Positions 42,838 through 53,314 of a stretch of 64,000 nucleotides of DNA are shown piece by piece (the stretch's first letter is position 1; every line of letters begins with the position of its first letter). The position numbers were made by a program, and so were the translations under genes. The DNA is taken from contig CM060962.1 of the NCBI GenBank assembly GCA_030765045.1, positions 209,361,636-209,425,635 of the forward strand, in the 5' to 3' direction. Under the pieces are notes generated by a model. The model was not told the DNA's origin. It did not search any database and worked only from the letters and a program-made list of their open reading frames with translations. This DNA comes from Tenodera sinensis (taxonomy: Eukaryota > Arthropoda > Insecta > Mantodea > Mantidae).

Positions 42838-43548
42838 GAGAAAGTAAGAAACATTTTTTCCGGGAGCGCGCATTCTCAAAACTTCTCTATTTTGATTAAA
42901 ATACCACATGTTCAGGATATCTGCTTGACAAATAAAGTGTAGATTTTGAACTTTTGGCAGTGGCCTGTTACTTCCTCTTCATTCGGAATGACTTTATATA
43001 ATTGATAAAACGCATGAGAGATACCTAGTGGTTTCGTTCGCGGTTCTTCTGAGGGTCCATGGTTCAATTCGCGGCTCTGGGGTAGCGATTTTAAGTCAGC
43101 CCTAGCCAAGGTTTCGTCTCTAACTAGAGTATGTGAAGTATCGTGGTTCGGATTCCACGGTGAAAACTGTAGGTCCTCTCATTCCAACACCATCCTTATC
43201 ATCACTCTAGCATCGGAGGTAACAGATTCCGCCCTCTCAATTTATGTCAGATAAATTGTTCTGTGGGGTAACCTTTTTCGAGACGTTTATTTTTACATAA
43301 TGTGAATTTTGAAATGCTTATACCTACTTTTTACTTGTAAGTCGCTGAATTAAGAATCATATAGCAATGCGCTTTTTAGAAATCTGACTATCGCTTTAGC
43401 CTTGTGTATTATTCTTATACCTACAACAAAATGTGTAGATGCACAATGAAAGTTATCTTGATTTACAAAGAACAATAAGCTTTTGTAAAAATAGTTGGTA
43501 GAAGACTTAGTGGAGAAAGGCTTGGAATGCAACACATTAGACTTTTGC
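42838..43548 (+). repeat. Repeat A 3' part, interrupted by a SINE-like piece
   Basis: After AGTAGAGAAAGTAAGAAAC the sequence joins the middle of the unit ('CTATTTTGATTAAAATACCA', 'TTGACAAATAAAGTGTAGAT', 'CATTCGGAATGACTTT'), is broken by 43022-43230, and resumes ('TTATGTCAGATAAATTGTTC' to 'GGAATGCAACACATTAGACT'). It is rather diverged. Confidence 0.75.
43022..43230 (+). repeat. SINE-like insertion with two B-box-like sites, family S8
   Basis: It contains ATGGTTCAATTCGCGG and, 85 bp later, GTGGTTCGGATTCCACG, both close to the pol III B-box. The interior includes 'TAAGTCAGCCCTAGCCAAGG'. It interrupts repeat A. No clear target duplication and no second copy in the window. Confidence 0.5.
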
Positions 43549-43839
43549 TACATAGTTTGGCAGGACTACCAACAGTCCAATTAGGTACTCGTTATATCTA
43601 AGATACAATCGTAATTACTATTCTCAGTTTTACTACTCTTCGAGGGAAAAAACACCTTTATGAAAATGTGCCTCTCTTCCGTCGAAAAATAATATTTTCA
43701 GACAAAACTTGACATTGTAATCATAAAAAGAACTGGTTAAAAATTAATATGGGTGTCAACTTTTTACCGAGAATACACGTTTCGAGTTCTGCGAATTAAG
43801 TGCGTTGCACTCCTATACAAACTATTCTTAAAAGCGCTT

Positions 43840-44083
43840 GAGGTATGAGGTTTGAGGTATTGTAGCGGAGCCAGACACCTCGCCTACTGCGACCCGGTAC
43901 CGATTTCTTGCAGGCTACCACATCCTAGGAGGGAGTGATGAGTTGAAGGGAAGTCACAGGATAGTGAAGGCAGTGCCACAGAGACGAGCGGAAGTCCCAA
44001 AAGTTGCACACCAGCTGCGGCTCCTCACCGCTATGACCTTTATGACACGGGCAGCGGCACTCAGCTACCACAAGCGGGGCCAG
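43840..44083 (+). mobile_element. 244-bp GC-rich insertion with 12-bp target duplication
   Basis: Flanks TTAAAAGCGCTT (43828-43839) and TTAAAAACGCTT (44084-44095) differ at one base. The insert contains 'CCACAGAGACGAGCGGAAGT', shared with 39950-40170. It has no tRNA-like boxes that I can see. Length and duplication size fit a SINE or a short non-autonomous retroposon. Confidence 0.75.
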
Positions 44084-44697
44084 TTAAAAACGCTTATTTC
44101 TCTATCAACTTCATGTTAATCGGATAGACATTTGCAAAAACTATCTTATTGCTAATTTTCTTCTAGGTGCAAGGGGAATATAGGCTAAGAGCTGACTGCT
44201 ATGTGATGGCCCTGAAATTCCATTCTTTTTGCATGGCCAAGATATTGAAAAACTAATAACGTATTCCTATTTGAGAAAAGTAGAAGTATCTGAAATGTTA
44301 AACAAATAACAAGGAATATCTCTGAAACGGTTCACTCCACAAAAAGAATACATTTGACATAATACATATAGCGTGCGCTTTAATATCTACATTTTCTGTA
44401 GATATAGTAAGTTTCTGTGGATCTCTTGAGGTTTACCAGTTAGACAAACGCCATTCAGAATGAAGAGCACTTCTGGGGACATACCCACAAAATTTAAGAC
44501 ATACATTTCATTTGCCATACAAATATCTTAAACAAGATCATTAGAGTAAGTTTTGAGAAAATAAAGTTTTTAAGAAATGCTCCATGCGAAGTCTAGGGTG
44601 GGGCATTTTCTTAAAAAACTTCGTGTCGAACCTTGAAAGATGCTGAACGCAAATACTAAGTTTGACATTCAACCGACTCTTGTTTTTGAGTTCTGTT

Positions 44698-44711
44698 CAC
44701 TCACTCACTCA

Positions 44712-44771
<60 letters not shown>
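44698..44771. repeat. (CA)n microsatellite inside repeat A
   Basis: (ACTC)n passes into about 30 CA units at the fixed microsatellite point of repeat A (reverse orientation), followed by an unusual run of G. Confidence 0.95.
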
Positions 44772-44774
<3 letters not shown>

Positions 44775-44867
44775 CTGGGGGGGGGGAGATGAGGGAGCCT
44801 CAAAACACGTCTTTCCAACGAAATCTCAACTAAGTTTTAGGTGGAATAAAATACTTTTCAATCAAGT

Positions 44868-44965
44868 AACTCCACAATTGGGCCCTGAGGGACCTAATGA
44901 GGCTGAGTGCACCCCGGACCAGGTCTCTGAGTGAGAGAAAGTCCCCACGCCGCGCCGATACCGCT
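44868..44965 (-). repeat. S3 SINE fragment
   Basis: 'GGGCCCTGAGGGACCTAATG' and 'GAGTGCACCCCGGACCAGG' are the reverse of the S3 block 'CACTCGGCCTCGTTAGGTCC'. About 100 bp remains. Confidence 0.65.
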
Positions 44966-45716
44966 AAATAGAATCGCTACCACCGTTGTTAAGGACGTTT
45001 TATAGTAAAGGAACATATTAGTTTACTGCGGAAACTCAAATTGAGTTTTTTTTCATTGTATCTATGAACTATATTTAAAGTTGTTGAAGTATACCGGGTG
45101 AATCTTCTCATCCTGTGGATTAGTAACTAGGCAACCCTGCATTTTACGGACGATGCGAAATGCAGGTGCTGACACCAGCCCGCTCCTTGTTAACGTGCTC
45201 TAGTAGCGCAATGGTTAACATGCTGGAAAGTCATGTTGAAGGTCGGAAGTTCAAACCACGCCTGCCAATAAATAAGGTGTTTACTCCTTTCTGTTTATGT
45301 TTTGAGAACGTTCTAGCAAATCGTGTGTTCTTTCGGAATACACTAAAAACAGAATTTGACTATAACTACGAAATGTGTAAGTCATAATCAGAATGTTATT
45401 ATGCATTTATGATTTTCGTTAAAGCATATTCAAACAATTTATGTTTTCATGAAATTCACATAATTAAACTAATTAAGTGAAACAATATTTCCGCGCCAAA
45501 CTATCAGTTTTCGTTAAATTTGCTGATTATAATTATAAGAAGTACCTCCCAGTGGCAGTATTCGAACCTGGGACTTTGAGCACAAAAGGCCAACACTCAG
45601 AATGTTGTGCTACGAGAGCAAGTCGCTTCATAGACAGCAGTGCAAAATTCATACGAGGCGATGTAGTGGGCAGTGTTCACAGGGTTGCCAGATCTACTTA
45701 TTTTGCAGATCTCCCG

Positions 45717-45747
<31 letters not shown>

Positions 45748-46611
45748 AAATCTACTGATCTACTGCTAAAAACTGAGTGCACTTTAAAATTTCCTGCTCT
45801 ATTATGTATTTTCCACTTTTAAACACTATGAATAAGGCAAACTGAAAGCAATGCAGGTTTTGAGTAAAATCACACGTATGTTTAATGGGCCATTCTCCAG
45901 TTAAAGATGGCCATTAAACACGCTGGTGATATTATTTAAAACTTCTTGTGGTTCTCTTTGTTGGCAGGCTGGGGATAGCCCGAGGTGTGTCATCCTTGTT
46001 TGGACTTAACCATGGGGATGTGGGGTTAGCAGGACGGCGGGTGTAATTGAGATTGGAGTAATGAAAAGAGACAGCAAGATTTGTTCCTCAACGGTTGCTG
46101 GTCAGGGTGCAACGGACCTCGTGTACGCTGGTGTGAATTATTCCAAATAACTACTGGGATTGACTTTTACATTTTGAAACCTAAGCATCTCTTGGTGGGA
46201 TTATATAGAAGTTTTGCTTTTGCTGCAAGTGGAGGTGCTCCGATGTTACCGGATGTGCCCGCATGCCACGCCTCAAGCGGCGTTTTCTGGGGTTATAAGA
46301 GACATAACTAAGGTACTCTGATGGAATGGAAAACAGTCGTAAAATGGCGCCTAATTTCATACCTTACATATGGAGGTGATGGGGTTTCGTATGGTAGTCT
46401 CAAGGGGATGGAGCGGTGTACAGAAGAGATGGTCCACCGAAAAAGGCGTAACTTCGAGCGAACAGATATCCCAAAACTTAATATAAGTTACAATGAGGCC
46501 GACGCTCCATTGGCCCGATGCTACAGGTCCCTGATGTGCTTTCCAAAAGTCAGGCCCTTATCTAGCTTCACTCCTAGATAGGCGATGCTATTCGTCCATT
46601 CTAGGGAGGGA
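44966..46611. other. Unassigned, with an inverted pair of tRNA-like sequences
   Basis: At 45192-45270 (+) GCTCTAGTAGCGCAATGGTT with GGAAGTTCAAACC looks tRNA-derived. At 45548-45635 (-) GCTCTCGTAGCACAACATTC with CAGGTTCGAATAC also does. They face each other about 350 bp apart, so they may be the ends of one inverted element or two SINE heads. A 28-bp T-run is at 45718-45745. The region 46010-46590 is GC-moderate with no recognised protein. Confidence 0.4.
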
Positions 46612-47520
46612 GATATAGGTTTAAGAGCGATCAACTACTTGGTCATCAGCGCCCTTAAAAAAGGGTCATGGCAAAAAAAACAGAGATACATTTCAATATA
46701 AAATAAAAGTACTAATAAAAAAGAAAACAAATAAACATACCAAACTAAGAGGCAAAAGCCAGAATTAAAACGAAGTTATAAAAGGGTTGAACAAGTATAA
46801 CATTTCGGTATCGAAAGTTTTAAATCCTCAGGTGCACGTCTGTCTTTGATAAAAACTTCAAAACTCTTTCGCCCGCTTGCTTATCGTCCGCCAGGACCTC
46901 TGCAAGTCTGACAGGCAGTTGCAGAGTCTCGAAGGTGCGCTAGAGAAACACACTCTAGCAGCACGTGGCGGACCGACAAAAGGTTGTCACACAGCGGACA
47001 AAGAGGAGCTTGGTCCCGTTTAATAAGGTAACCACGTGTAAAATTGCAATGACCAATGCGTAATCGAGCCAAAATCGTCTTCGCGCGACGAGATATGCGA
47101 GAGGAGGCTACCCAGTTTATCGGAAGTTCTTTTTAAGCTTATTTCCGTGGAGAGCTGATCACTCTTCGTGTCTATTCTAGCCCACTCCTGAGATAGGTGA
47201 ATGTGGGGAAGTTCGCGGGAAACCTGCGCTTAGTGAAGAGAAGGGCGTGGCTTTTCTCCGGGTTGATGAACAATCGCAAACGCCTGCATCACTCCTGGAG
47301 GAAGAAGTATATCTGAATTTGGTACAGCAGCACGTCGTCAGTATACTATGCTATGCTGATGCGCTGCTCTGTTGGCAGGTCGACCACATAGACGCTAAAG
47401 AGCGTGGGAGATAGAACAGAACCTTTGGGAACTCCGCCTCTTATTGGCCTTTGCGTAGTTTTGTTTCCCGCAACTGAGACCACAAAAGAACTATGTTTGA
47501 GGTATGAGTGCTTGCGTACA
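46612..47520 (-). mobile_element. Jockey/I-like LINE, 3' half, decayed
   Basis: On the minus strand, from about 47515, a frame reads HSYLKHSSFVVSVAGNKTTQ then RPIRGGVPKGSVLSPTLFSV and YVVDLPTEQ: the RT finger/palm region (PIrxGVPQGSvLxPxLFnxYxnDlP). A stop precedes YTDDVLLY, the catalytic YADD box, in which the first Asp is kept and Ala is replaced by Thr. INPEKSHALLFTKR follows. After a stretch with shifts, AKTILARLRIGHCNFTRGYL and IKRDQAPLCPLCDN...VRHVLLEC give the C-terminal zinc-knuckle-like end. The 3' UTR ends with the 'GGGCGCTGATGACC' hairpin region, shared with 19595-20015. Same family as that copy. Confidence 0.88.
46881..47110 (-). pseudogene. C-terminal zinc-knuckle-like domain of the LINE ORF2
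   Basis: KELPINWVASSRISRRAKTI, LARLRIGHCNFTRGYLIKRD and QAPLCPLCDNLLSVRHVLLE-C are collinear and open for about 75 codons. The CxxC-x12-HxxxxC spacing matches the 3' end of ORF2 in Jockey, R1 and I-type LINEs (CRLRIGHTrlTHgyLl...CxxCxxxlTveHiLlxC). It loses frame before the natural stop, which in the other copy comes at NINLRI. Confidence 0.8.
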
Positions 47521-47815
47521 TTTTAAAAGCAGTGGGAGGGGCCAGCAGCAGGCGTGATCAGTTGCTAAAGCAGTTATCTGCATTGCCGACTGCAGCGATA
47601 GTTCCGCCAAGTGCCACCTGAAGCATCGGGAAATAGTGTCCTATGCGACATCTATTCCGAACAATGAGTTGACGATCGGGTATTAATTTCTACGAGGTGC
47701 TTATCGGCGTAAACTGGCGTGACTGTTGTACATTCTATTTTTAAAGAAGCATATAATTTCATGTGTCATTCTACTGTTTTGAGCGTGCACAGACATCCAC
47801 AAATGAAGTTATATG

Positions 47816-47870
47816 AAGAAGAAGAAAAAGAAGAAGAAGAAGAAGAAGAAGAAGAAAAAGAAGAAGAAAA
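47816..47870. repeat. (GAA)n microsatellite
   Basis: GAAGAAGAA... with AAA interruptions over 55 bp; the Glu/Lys frame through it is not a gene. Confidence 0.93.
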
Positions 47871-47918
47871 CAATAAAGAAAGGAGATATACACACACTGT
47901 ATATGTAATTATGAATTA

Positions 47919-48282
47919 TTGTGCTACTCTAATGGTTAACATGCGGGGCGTCAAAGCCAACTGAGAGTATCAAGGTACTCCATGTCGCGAAAAGCAAAGT
48001 TGTCACGTTTTCTCCAAGTGAGCGTTCGCACTCCACACGTGGACATTTACTTCTTAGAACGTCAATGTCACGAGAAAACTAACAGAATGAGAGAGAAAAC
48101 AGCAGCACCGTGTTTCACTCCACGTGGAGTAAACAACTGTCTATCATTGTGATTTCATTGGCTGAAATTACACGCTCTTTGGTGAAATGTGAAACATCAG
48201 CGACTTCCGAGAACAAACAATGCATGCGGTGTGTGATGCCTGATCAAATCTAAAGCGCATGTTAACCATAAGAATAGCACAA
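47919..48282. mobile_element. MITE with 28-bp inverted ends
   Basis: The left end ATTGTGCTACTCTAATGGTT-AACATGCG and the right end in reverse ATTGTGCTATTCTTATGGTT-AACATGCG match at 26 of 28 positions. The 364-bp interior includes the perfect 14-bp palindrome ACTCCACGTGGAGT (48117-48130) and no gene. The GTGCT...ATGGTTAACATGC end also resembles the tRNA-like start at 45192, so the inverted end may be tRNA-derived. No clear target duplication. Confidence 0.75.
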
Positions 48283-49651
48283 TACCTAACTTGCATGTTT
48301 ATGATCTATTGCAATATGACCGAGTTGTTCAGCAGCGTTTTTCTCCCGTTACAATTTCTGATGAACTTTCAAGAGCATCCCAGTATAGGTATTGCTAGTT
48401 TGCTTTTCTTTGTGCTTTGCTACACAGAAGACGCTCCGATCCAATGCTATAGCCGTCTCCGCTCAAGTACTTTGGAATTTATCGTGATGCCACTCACTGA
48501 CTATCCATGGAAAATCAACCGTCAACATCTACCAAATGCAATCGCTATTTTGTGTCCCTAACTTCATTTCCCCTTCACCGCTCTTCTTTGAGTCTTTCTC
48601 AAGTTCCTTTTTATTTCCTGCGAATGGGAAGCGGCAAATAAGAGTCTGTGTATTTTATGTTACATCTTCAAGATGAAATGTGGATTTTTACTCTTTTTAG
48701 GCATATAAACCCAGCCTTCGTCACACAGCGCAGATCTTTGTACAAGGATAGGCATCACGCAATGGCGAGTGCTCAATCGAATCTTCCCCAATGCTTGCTT
48801 GTGTTATATGGGCGGCCCTGAATCGTGCATAATGGTAGTTGGATCTCTCTACTCCGCGTGGCTGATGGTTGCCGTGCCGTGACGAGCCGAGCCGAAGCAC
48901 TCCGAACGAGCTCCGCGGAGGGTTCTGTAGCCATGTGTGCGACTACAGCGCTGAGACGAGAAAGTGCAGTGTCCGCCATTGAGCCAAGAGCTTTGGTGTT
49001 TCATTTTTATTGACATCCCCACTTTATTGGATACCGTGCTGTTAATGGAGCCCTACAAATCTCGGAAACGGAGGTTGGTGTTTTGTTCGCTTTGCTATTA
49101 CACGTAGCATTTTGTGCTTAGCACAAGTAGTTGCTTCGCCTGTATATATTAAAAAAGAGGCAATGCTCGGGTCATGAGTTTTATGTACCTTGTGTTTCAG
49201 GTGTTGTGTGTTCGTACATGATTATTTATGTAAACACGCGGTGAGTTTGTTTGTGTGTTGTTTGTTGTCTCAGTGTTTTAAACGGCCACCTTTTTGAAAA
49301 CGAGCTGTTTGCTTTCTGCCGTTCGTTGCTTTGGAATGCGTCTTTGTTCGGTGCAGAGTGGAACGCAATAGTTTTTTTTTTTTTTTCCTTTTACACGGAT
49401 AATTTTTGAAAGTGAGCATCAACAGTGAATGTATCACAACTATCAGTGCTTCTGACAGACATTTTTATTCAAAGTTTGCCTTCTATGGATCGAGTGGATA
49501 GTTTGTTGCTGACGTGTGTGCGTGTTTGCCAAATACAATGGAAAGGCATTTTTTAATAAAAGGCTTGTTTTTGTGCTGAGGATTATGTGTTTTATGCACG
49601 AGCTGAGAAATTGAGCGGAAGATCAGTGAATGAACCGCACGAGATGGTGGA
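48283..49651. other. Possible 5' region of a host gene
   Basis: GC content rises at 48780-49000 and again at 49600-49900, which is unusual in this window, and no repeat was recognised. The stretch directly upstream of the exon at 49652 is G/T-rich and free of transposon signatures. No TATA box or other strong promoter element is apparent. A 100-codon open frame at 48259-48561 has no recognisable domain. Confidence 0.3.
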
Positions 49652-49810
49652 ATGATCGACTACGCCCGCTGTATCGAGGGTTTATGGTTGTTCCGCGTCC
49701 ACCAGGATTCGGCCCAAAATGCACCCTCATCTTCGTCTGAAATAAAGGGCGAGAAGTTCAACAAGCGTGGACCTATACTAGAAGCTGTGGCTGCAATCTT
49801 ATATCAGAGG
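49652..49810 (+). CDS. Candidate first coding exon of a host gene, product unknown
   Basis: ATG at 49652 (GTGGAATGA context) is preceded in frame by a TGA at about 49628. It opens exactly 53 codons to CAGAGG|GTACGT at 49810/49811, a good splice donor in phase 0. The peptide reads MIDYARCIEGLWLFRVHQDS, then a Ser-rich linker, then EKFNKRGPILEAVAAILYQR. It is mixed-polarity, low in repeats and unlike the transposon proteins here. I do not recognise the family. Reading on past the donor also stays open to 49972, but that extension is low-complexity (CT-rich) and probably intronic. Alternatives are a long non-coding transcript exon or chance. Confidence 0.38.
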
Positions 49811-52399
49811 GTACGTGTGGTTTGTAATATTTGTATGCAGCTCGGCAATGGGAGAAGGAGCTGGCGGGCTTGTGGATTTCACACGTTCGCCCCGCTGCCG
49901 CTCTCTCTCCCTCTCTTCCAATCTCTCTGTCTTTGTATGTCTATCTCTTTCACTCCAACGGGTGCACTTTAGGGGCCGAGCGGAGCTGTGTCCGTAATGT
50001 TCGATCGAGGGGAGTAAGGGAAGCCATTTTGTTGAGTGGTTCTCGGCTCTGTACAGTCCAACAAAACATGAACTACACTCTTTTGTTTATATTTGGCATA
50101 GCTTCATTAAACTTTGATAAATAGAGGGCATGTTCTTAACTGCAGTGTGGATAAACAATCGCGTTACGTAATCATTGGAAGAAATTAAACCAGATTCTGC
50201 ATTTTAATTGCTAATAAAAATAACTACTGTTAAATAATAAATATTACATCATATGCAGTCCCCTCATAATTTAATTGTTCTTACATAGAACTAACGGCAA
50301 TATGCATGCGGACATTTTCTTTTCCCAAGTTTTAGAGATGTTCTTTGCCAAGATTTTGCAAATGTTTTGAACGCCAAGGCTAATTATTTGGGCATAAAGC
50401 TTTTTGGTATTTCGGAACAATTTATAATTACCCAAACCATTAGTGAAGGAAATCTAATGTTCAAGTTATAAGCAGATCACTGAGTGATGTAGATACACAA
50501 AGAATTGGTGTGACATATTGTCCGTATACAATAATTTTGGTGTAATTATAATTATTTTAGTAGCAATAGAAGTACGTAAATAGTACATTTATAACTGCGC
50601 ATCTTCCATGGCAATGTAGTAGACAGCAATGAGTTTTTCTTCTTAGGTTTTGCTAGTTTATTTGCTGTAACTTTTGCAATGTTTACAACCATTTCTTCTG
50701 AACTTAATTATATCTTCCAGTTTTTATTTTCATATCAGGGATGCGGCGAAAGTAAATGGTGCAAGGAAATGTTAAATATTTGCATGGGTACATGTTCCTC
50801 TGCATAAATCAGACTTAATCCGCAGGTGATGTAAGAAACAGTGTTTTATATAACTGCATGATAAGCATGTAAGAAGAAATTAGAATATATTGCTGCCATA
50901 ATCGACAAGCGTCAATTCAAGTTTTGTAGGAGAAACAAAAGACCAAAACTAGAGCTACCACTGATTTAACTTTTGAACCGTTGGTATTTAGTCCATTGTA
51001 CGATTACACTTGAACAAAACGGATGTTAAGAACAGTGAGGCTACAGTAACATTTAAAACATGTTGTGGTGTGTTGAATAACTGGTTTCAATAAATAATTA
51101 GATGCTGGCATATAAATTATCAGAATGAGGGTGAAGCTTTTCATTCATCAACAGAGCAATTTGTAAAACAAAGTCACAGTTGCAAATGTAGGTATAAGTT
51201 CTGCCTATAGTAATTGATGGGGGTTGCATGTAAAGCCAGAAAGTTGTGTGGCTTAGTTTGTAAAGGTATGTGTAATTCAAAGTAGTTGCTGTTAAAGTTA
51301 TAAAAACATGCCATTTTTAATAGGCAATTTCCATTGTTCTCAGGTTTTGTCACTTCAAGATGCTCTGTTGCAGAAGCTTCACAAATAACATAATCCTTAA
51401 TTCATTAAAATTGATAACAGTTGTACAATTTGATTTAACCATCACACCAATCAGTCATTGTGTAATGTACGTTGGATGTTTCGCAATTTCACTCTTTAAC
51501 AGGATTGCCAACAAGATTGTTACTTGTAAAAGAAAAAAAAAATCGGACGAATTTGTCCTCTCGAGACAAAGGAAACCCCCGGAAAAGCCTCATCCGGATA
51601 ACTCCTTAACCTAAGTTCAAACCCAGGACCTCGTGACACGCTACCAGTATCCTACATAGGCGAGCTGTACTACTACTTGGAACTGAGTTTGGCACGGAAA
51701 AGCAAGCCATGCTAGTATTAAAAGATTTGTAAGGATGTCATTGTTGATTGCAGCCAAAATGAATAGGTAGGTAATGTTGCGGCACAAGCGTCCAGGGACA
51801 GTGACAGGGACGCGAAACGTGTAGCGGAAATGCGACAAGTTGCAAGGCGGAAGTGGGAATACGTAACCTATGCATGAGCGAGCGCCCCTTAATATACCTT
51901 TGATCACATAAACACGACTATTCAATCATAACCTGGAGCAATTCTGTACTAGGTAGATATCGCAATTTGTGGTATAGGTGTAATATCCATGTTTCCAAGT
52001 GTATCATTGGAGTCCAGCTACACAGATCCAACGACCAGACGCACTGCGCTTTGCGACCTCGGACCCTTCAAACCCATGGCAACTGGGATGTCGCTAGGGC
52101 CCGGATAGTTGTGTACTAAAAATCACTAAAATGTGTATATATGTATTTAAAAATCTTGAAATTAGCAATAAAACCATTAAAATACCAAGAGATATGTAAT
52201 GTTATATCATTTTTTGTTTTCTTGAAATATTTTTAATCAAGCAAACTAAAAAAGAGCGTGTCTTAACACACGCCATATTATGGATCCAGTACTAGAACAA
52301 GATGTGCGTAACCCAAAAGTTGGATTTTCCTTTAGCTATTAATTTTTCAAATTACGGTCCCCATATCAGTAAGAAACACACGTGTTTCAAATTCTCAAA
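49811..52399. other. Intron-like or intergenic stretch, nothing recognised
   Basis: If the exon above is real this is its intron. A diverged S5-like SINE on the minus strand lies at about 51555-51665 ('CCGGAAAAGCCTCATCCGGA', 'AGTTCAAACCCAGGACC', 'GGCGAGCT'). No other feature is supported. Confidence 0.4.
51555..51665 (-). repeat. Diverged S5-like SINE
   Basis: The order 'CCCCCGGAAAAGCCTCATCC', 'ACCTAAGTTCAAACCCAGG', 'ACCTCGTGACACGC' parallels the S5 copy at 16300-16408 ('CGGAAAAAAACCTTACCC', 'CTAAGCGAGATTCGAACTCG'). Confidence 0.5.
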
Positions 52400-52817
52400 C
52401 ATAAAACTTACTGTTATCATGTTAAATGGCTTTGTGTTGTCTAAATGATCGTTCAACTTCACATGAAGTAATGGGTGCATAAGTCTTGTGGGGTGTACGG
52501 AGTTTTAGACATCGGTAGCACCTTCACTGGAAGCTCCGACTGGCCCTTGCACACTTTCCAGAGAATTAACATCAAGCCTGCCCGAGCGCTTCATAGAAGA
52601 GCTCTCCAAGATTTATTAGTGGCAACGCATAAACGTGAAAAATTACTCTGGATCGTTTTTAAGCTTCCTATAAATAAATTACTGCTTTGCTGCTTCTACA
52701 GAAACTCCATCTTGGGAATCAAAATGTTGGAGTACTTGTTTCACAGAGTGAAAATTCTTGGCATAATAGCCCACAGCATCATTCCAGCTCACCCATCTCA
52801 TTAAAATTGGTTGAGGA

Positions 52818-53003
52818 AAAAAAATTATTTTGTTATTTAACGACGCTGTCAATTGCCAGGATCACATCAGCGTCGCCGGTGTGCCGGAATTTCGTCCCGC
52901 AGGAGTTCTTTTACATGCCAGTAAATCTACTGACATGGAGCTGTCGTTTTTAAGCACACTTAAAAACCATCGGCCTGGGCCGGGTTTGAACCCGCGACCT
53001 TGG
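52818..53003 (-). repeat. S4 SINE, 5' truncated, with 15-bp target duplication
   Basis: Same body as 13976-14205, nearly identical over 180 bp, but ending at the B-box (CCAAGGTCGCGGGTTCAAAC). The flanks AAAATTGGTTGAGGA at 52803-52817 and 53004-53018 are perfect. It interrupts the hAT transposase between its KELF and RWVSW blocks. Confidence 0.95.
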
Positions 53004-53314
53004 AAAATTGGTTGAGGAGGGAGTGGAAGCTCAGGAAAAGTTCTTTGAATTTATCTACGCTGTAGTAAGTCTTCAAAAATACTTAATTTGTACTTGAGAT
53101 CAGTGTACTTGCGCTCGCGGTCCGTTTTTGCACTTCAACATTTCCTTCCCATTTTGTAGGGACTTAGGACTCTCCGTCTTTTCAACCGGTATGGTTAAAA
53201 ATGCTGTTTAAGTATCGTACCAATAAATTGGCACTCGTCAGAGTAAAAACTTACATTGCACTAATAAATTGATGTTCCCGTTAGGACAGAAAGGAAAGGG
53301 AGAAAAAATTATGC

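Larger units (their letters stand above)
43795..44865 (-). repeat. Repeat A, nearly full copy with a 244-bp insertion
   Basis: Starts with 'GTTGCACTCCTATACAAACT', continues after the insertion with 'ATTTCTCTATCAACTTCATG', 'TAACAAGGAATATCTCTGAA', 'CTTCGTGTCGAACCTTGAAA' and ends 'TTTAGGTGGAATAAAATACT'. The microsatellite is (CA)n on + (44698-44771). Confidence 0.85.

Noticed and set aside
47719..47964. 81-codon frame with a Glu/Lys run
   Set aside because: Produced by the (GAA)n microsatellite and extends into the MITE end.
48117..48130. 14-bp palindrome with CACGTG as a functional E-box
   Set aside because: It lies inside a MITE with no promoter nearby; kept only as an internal feature of that element.
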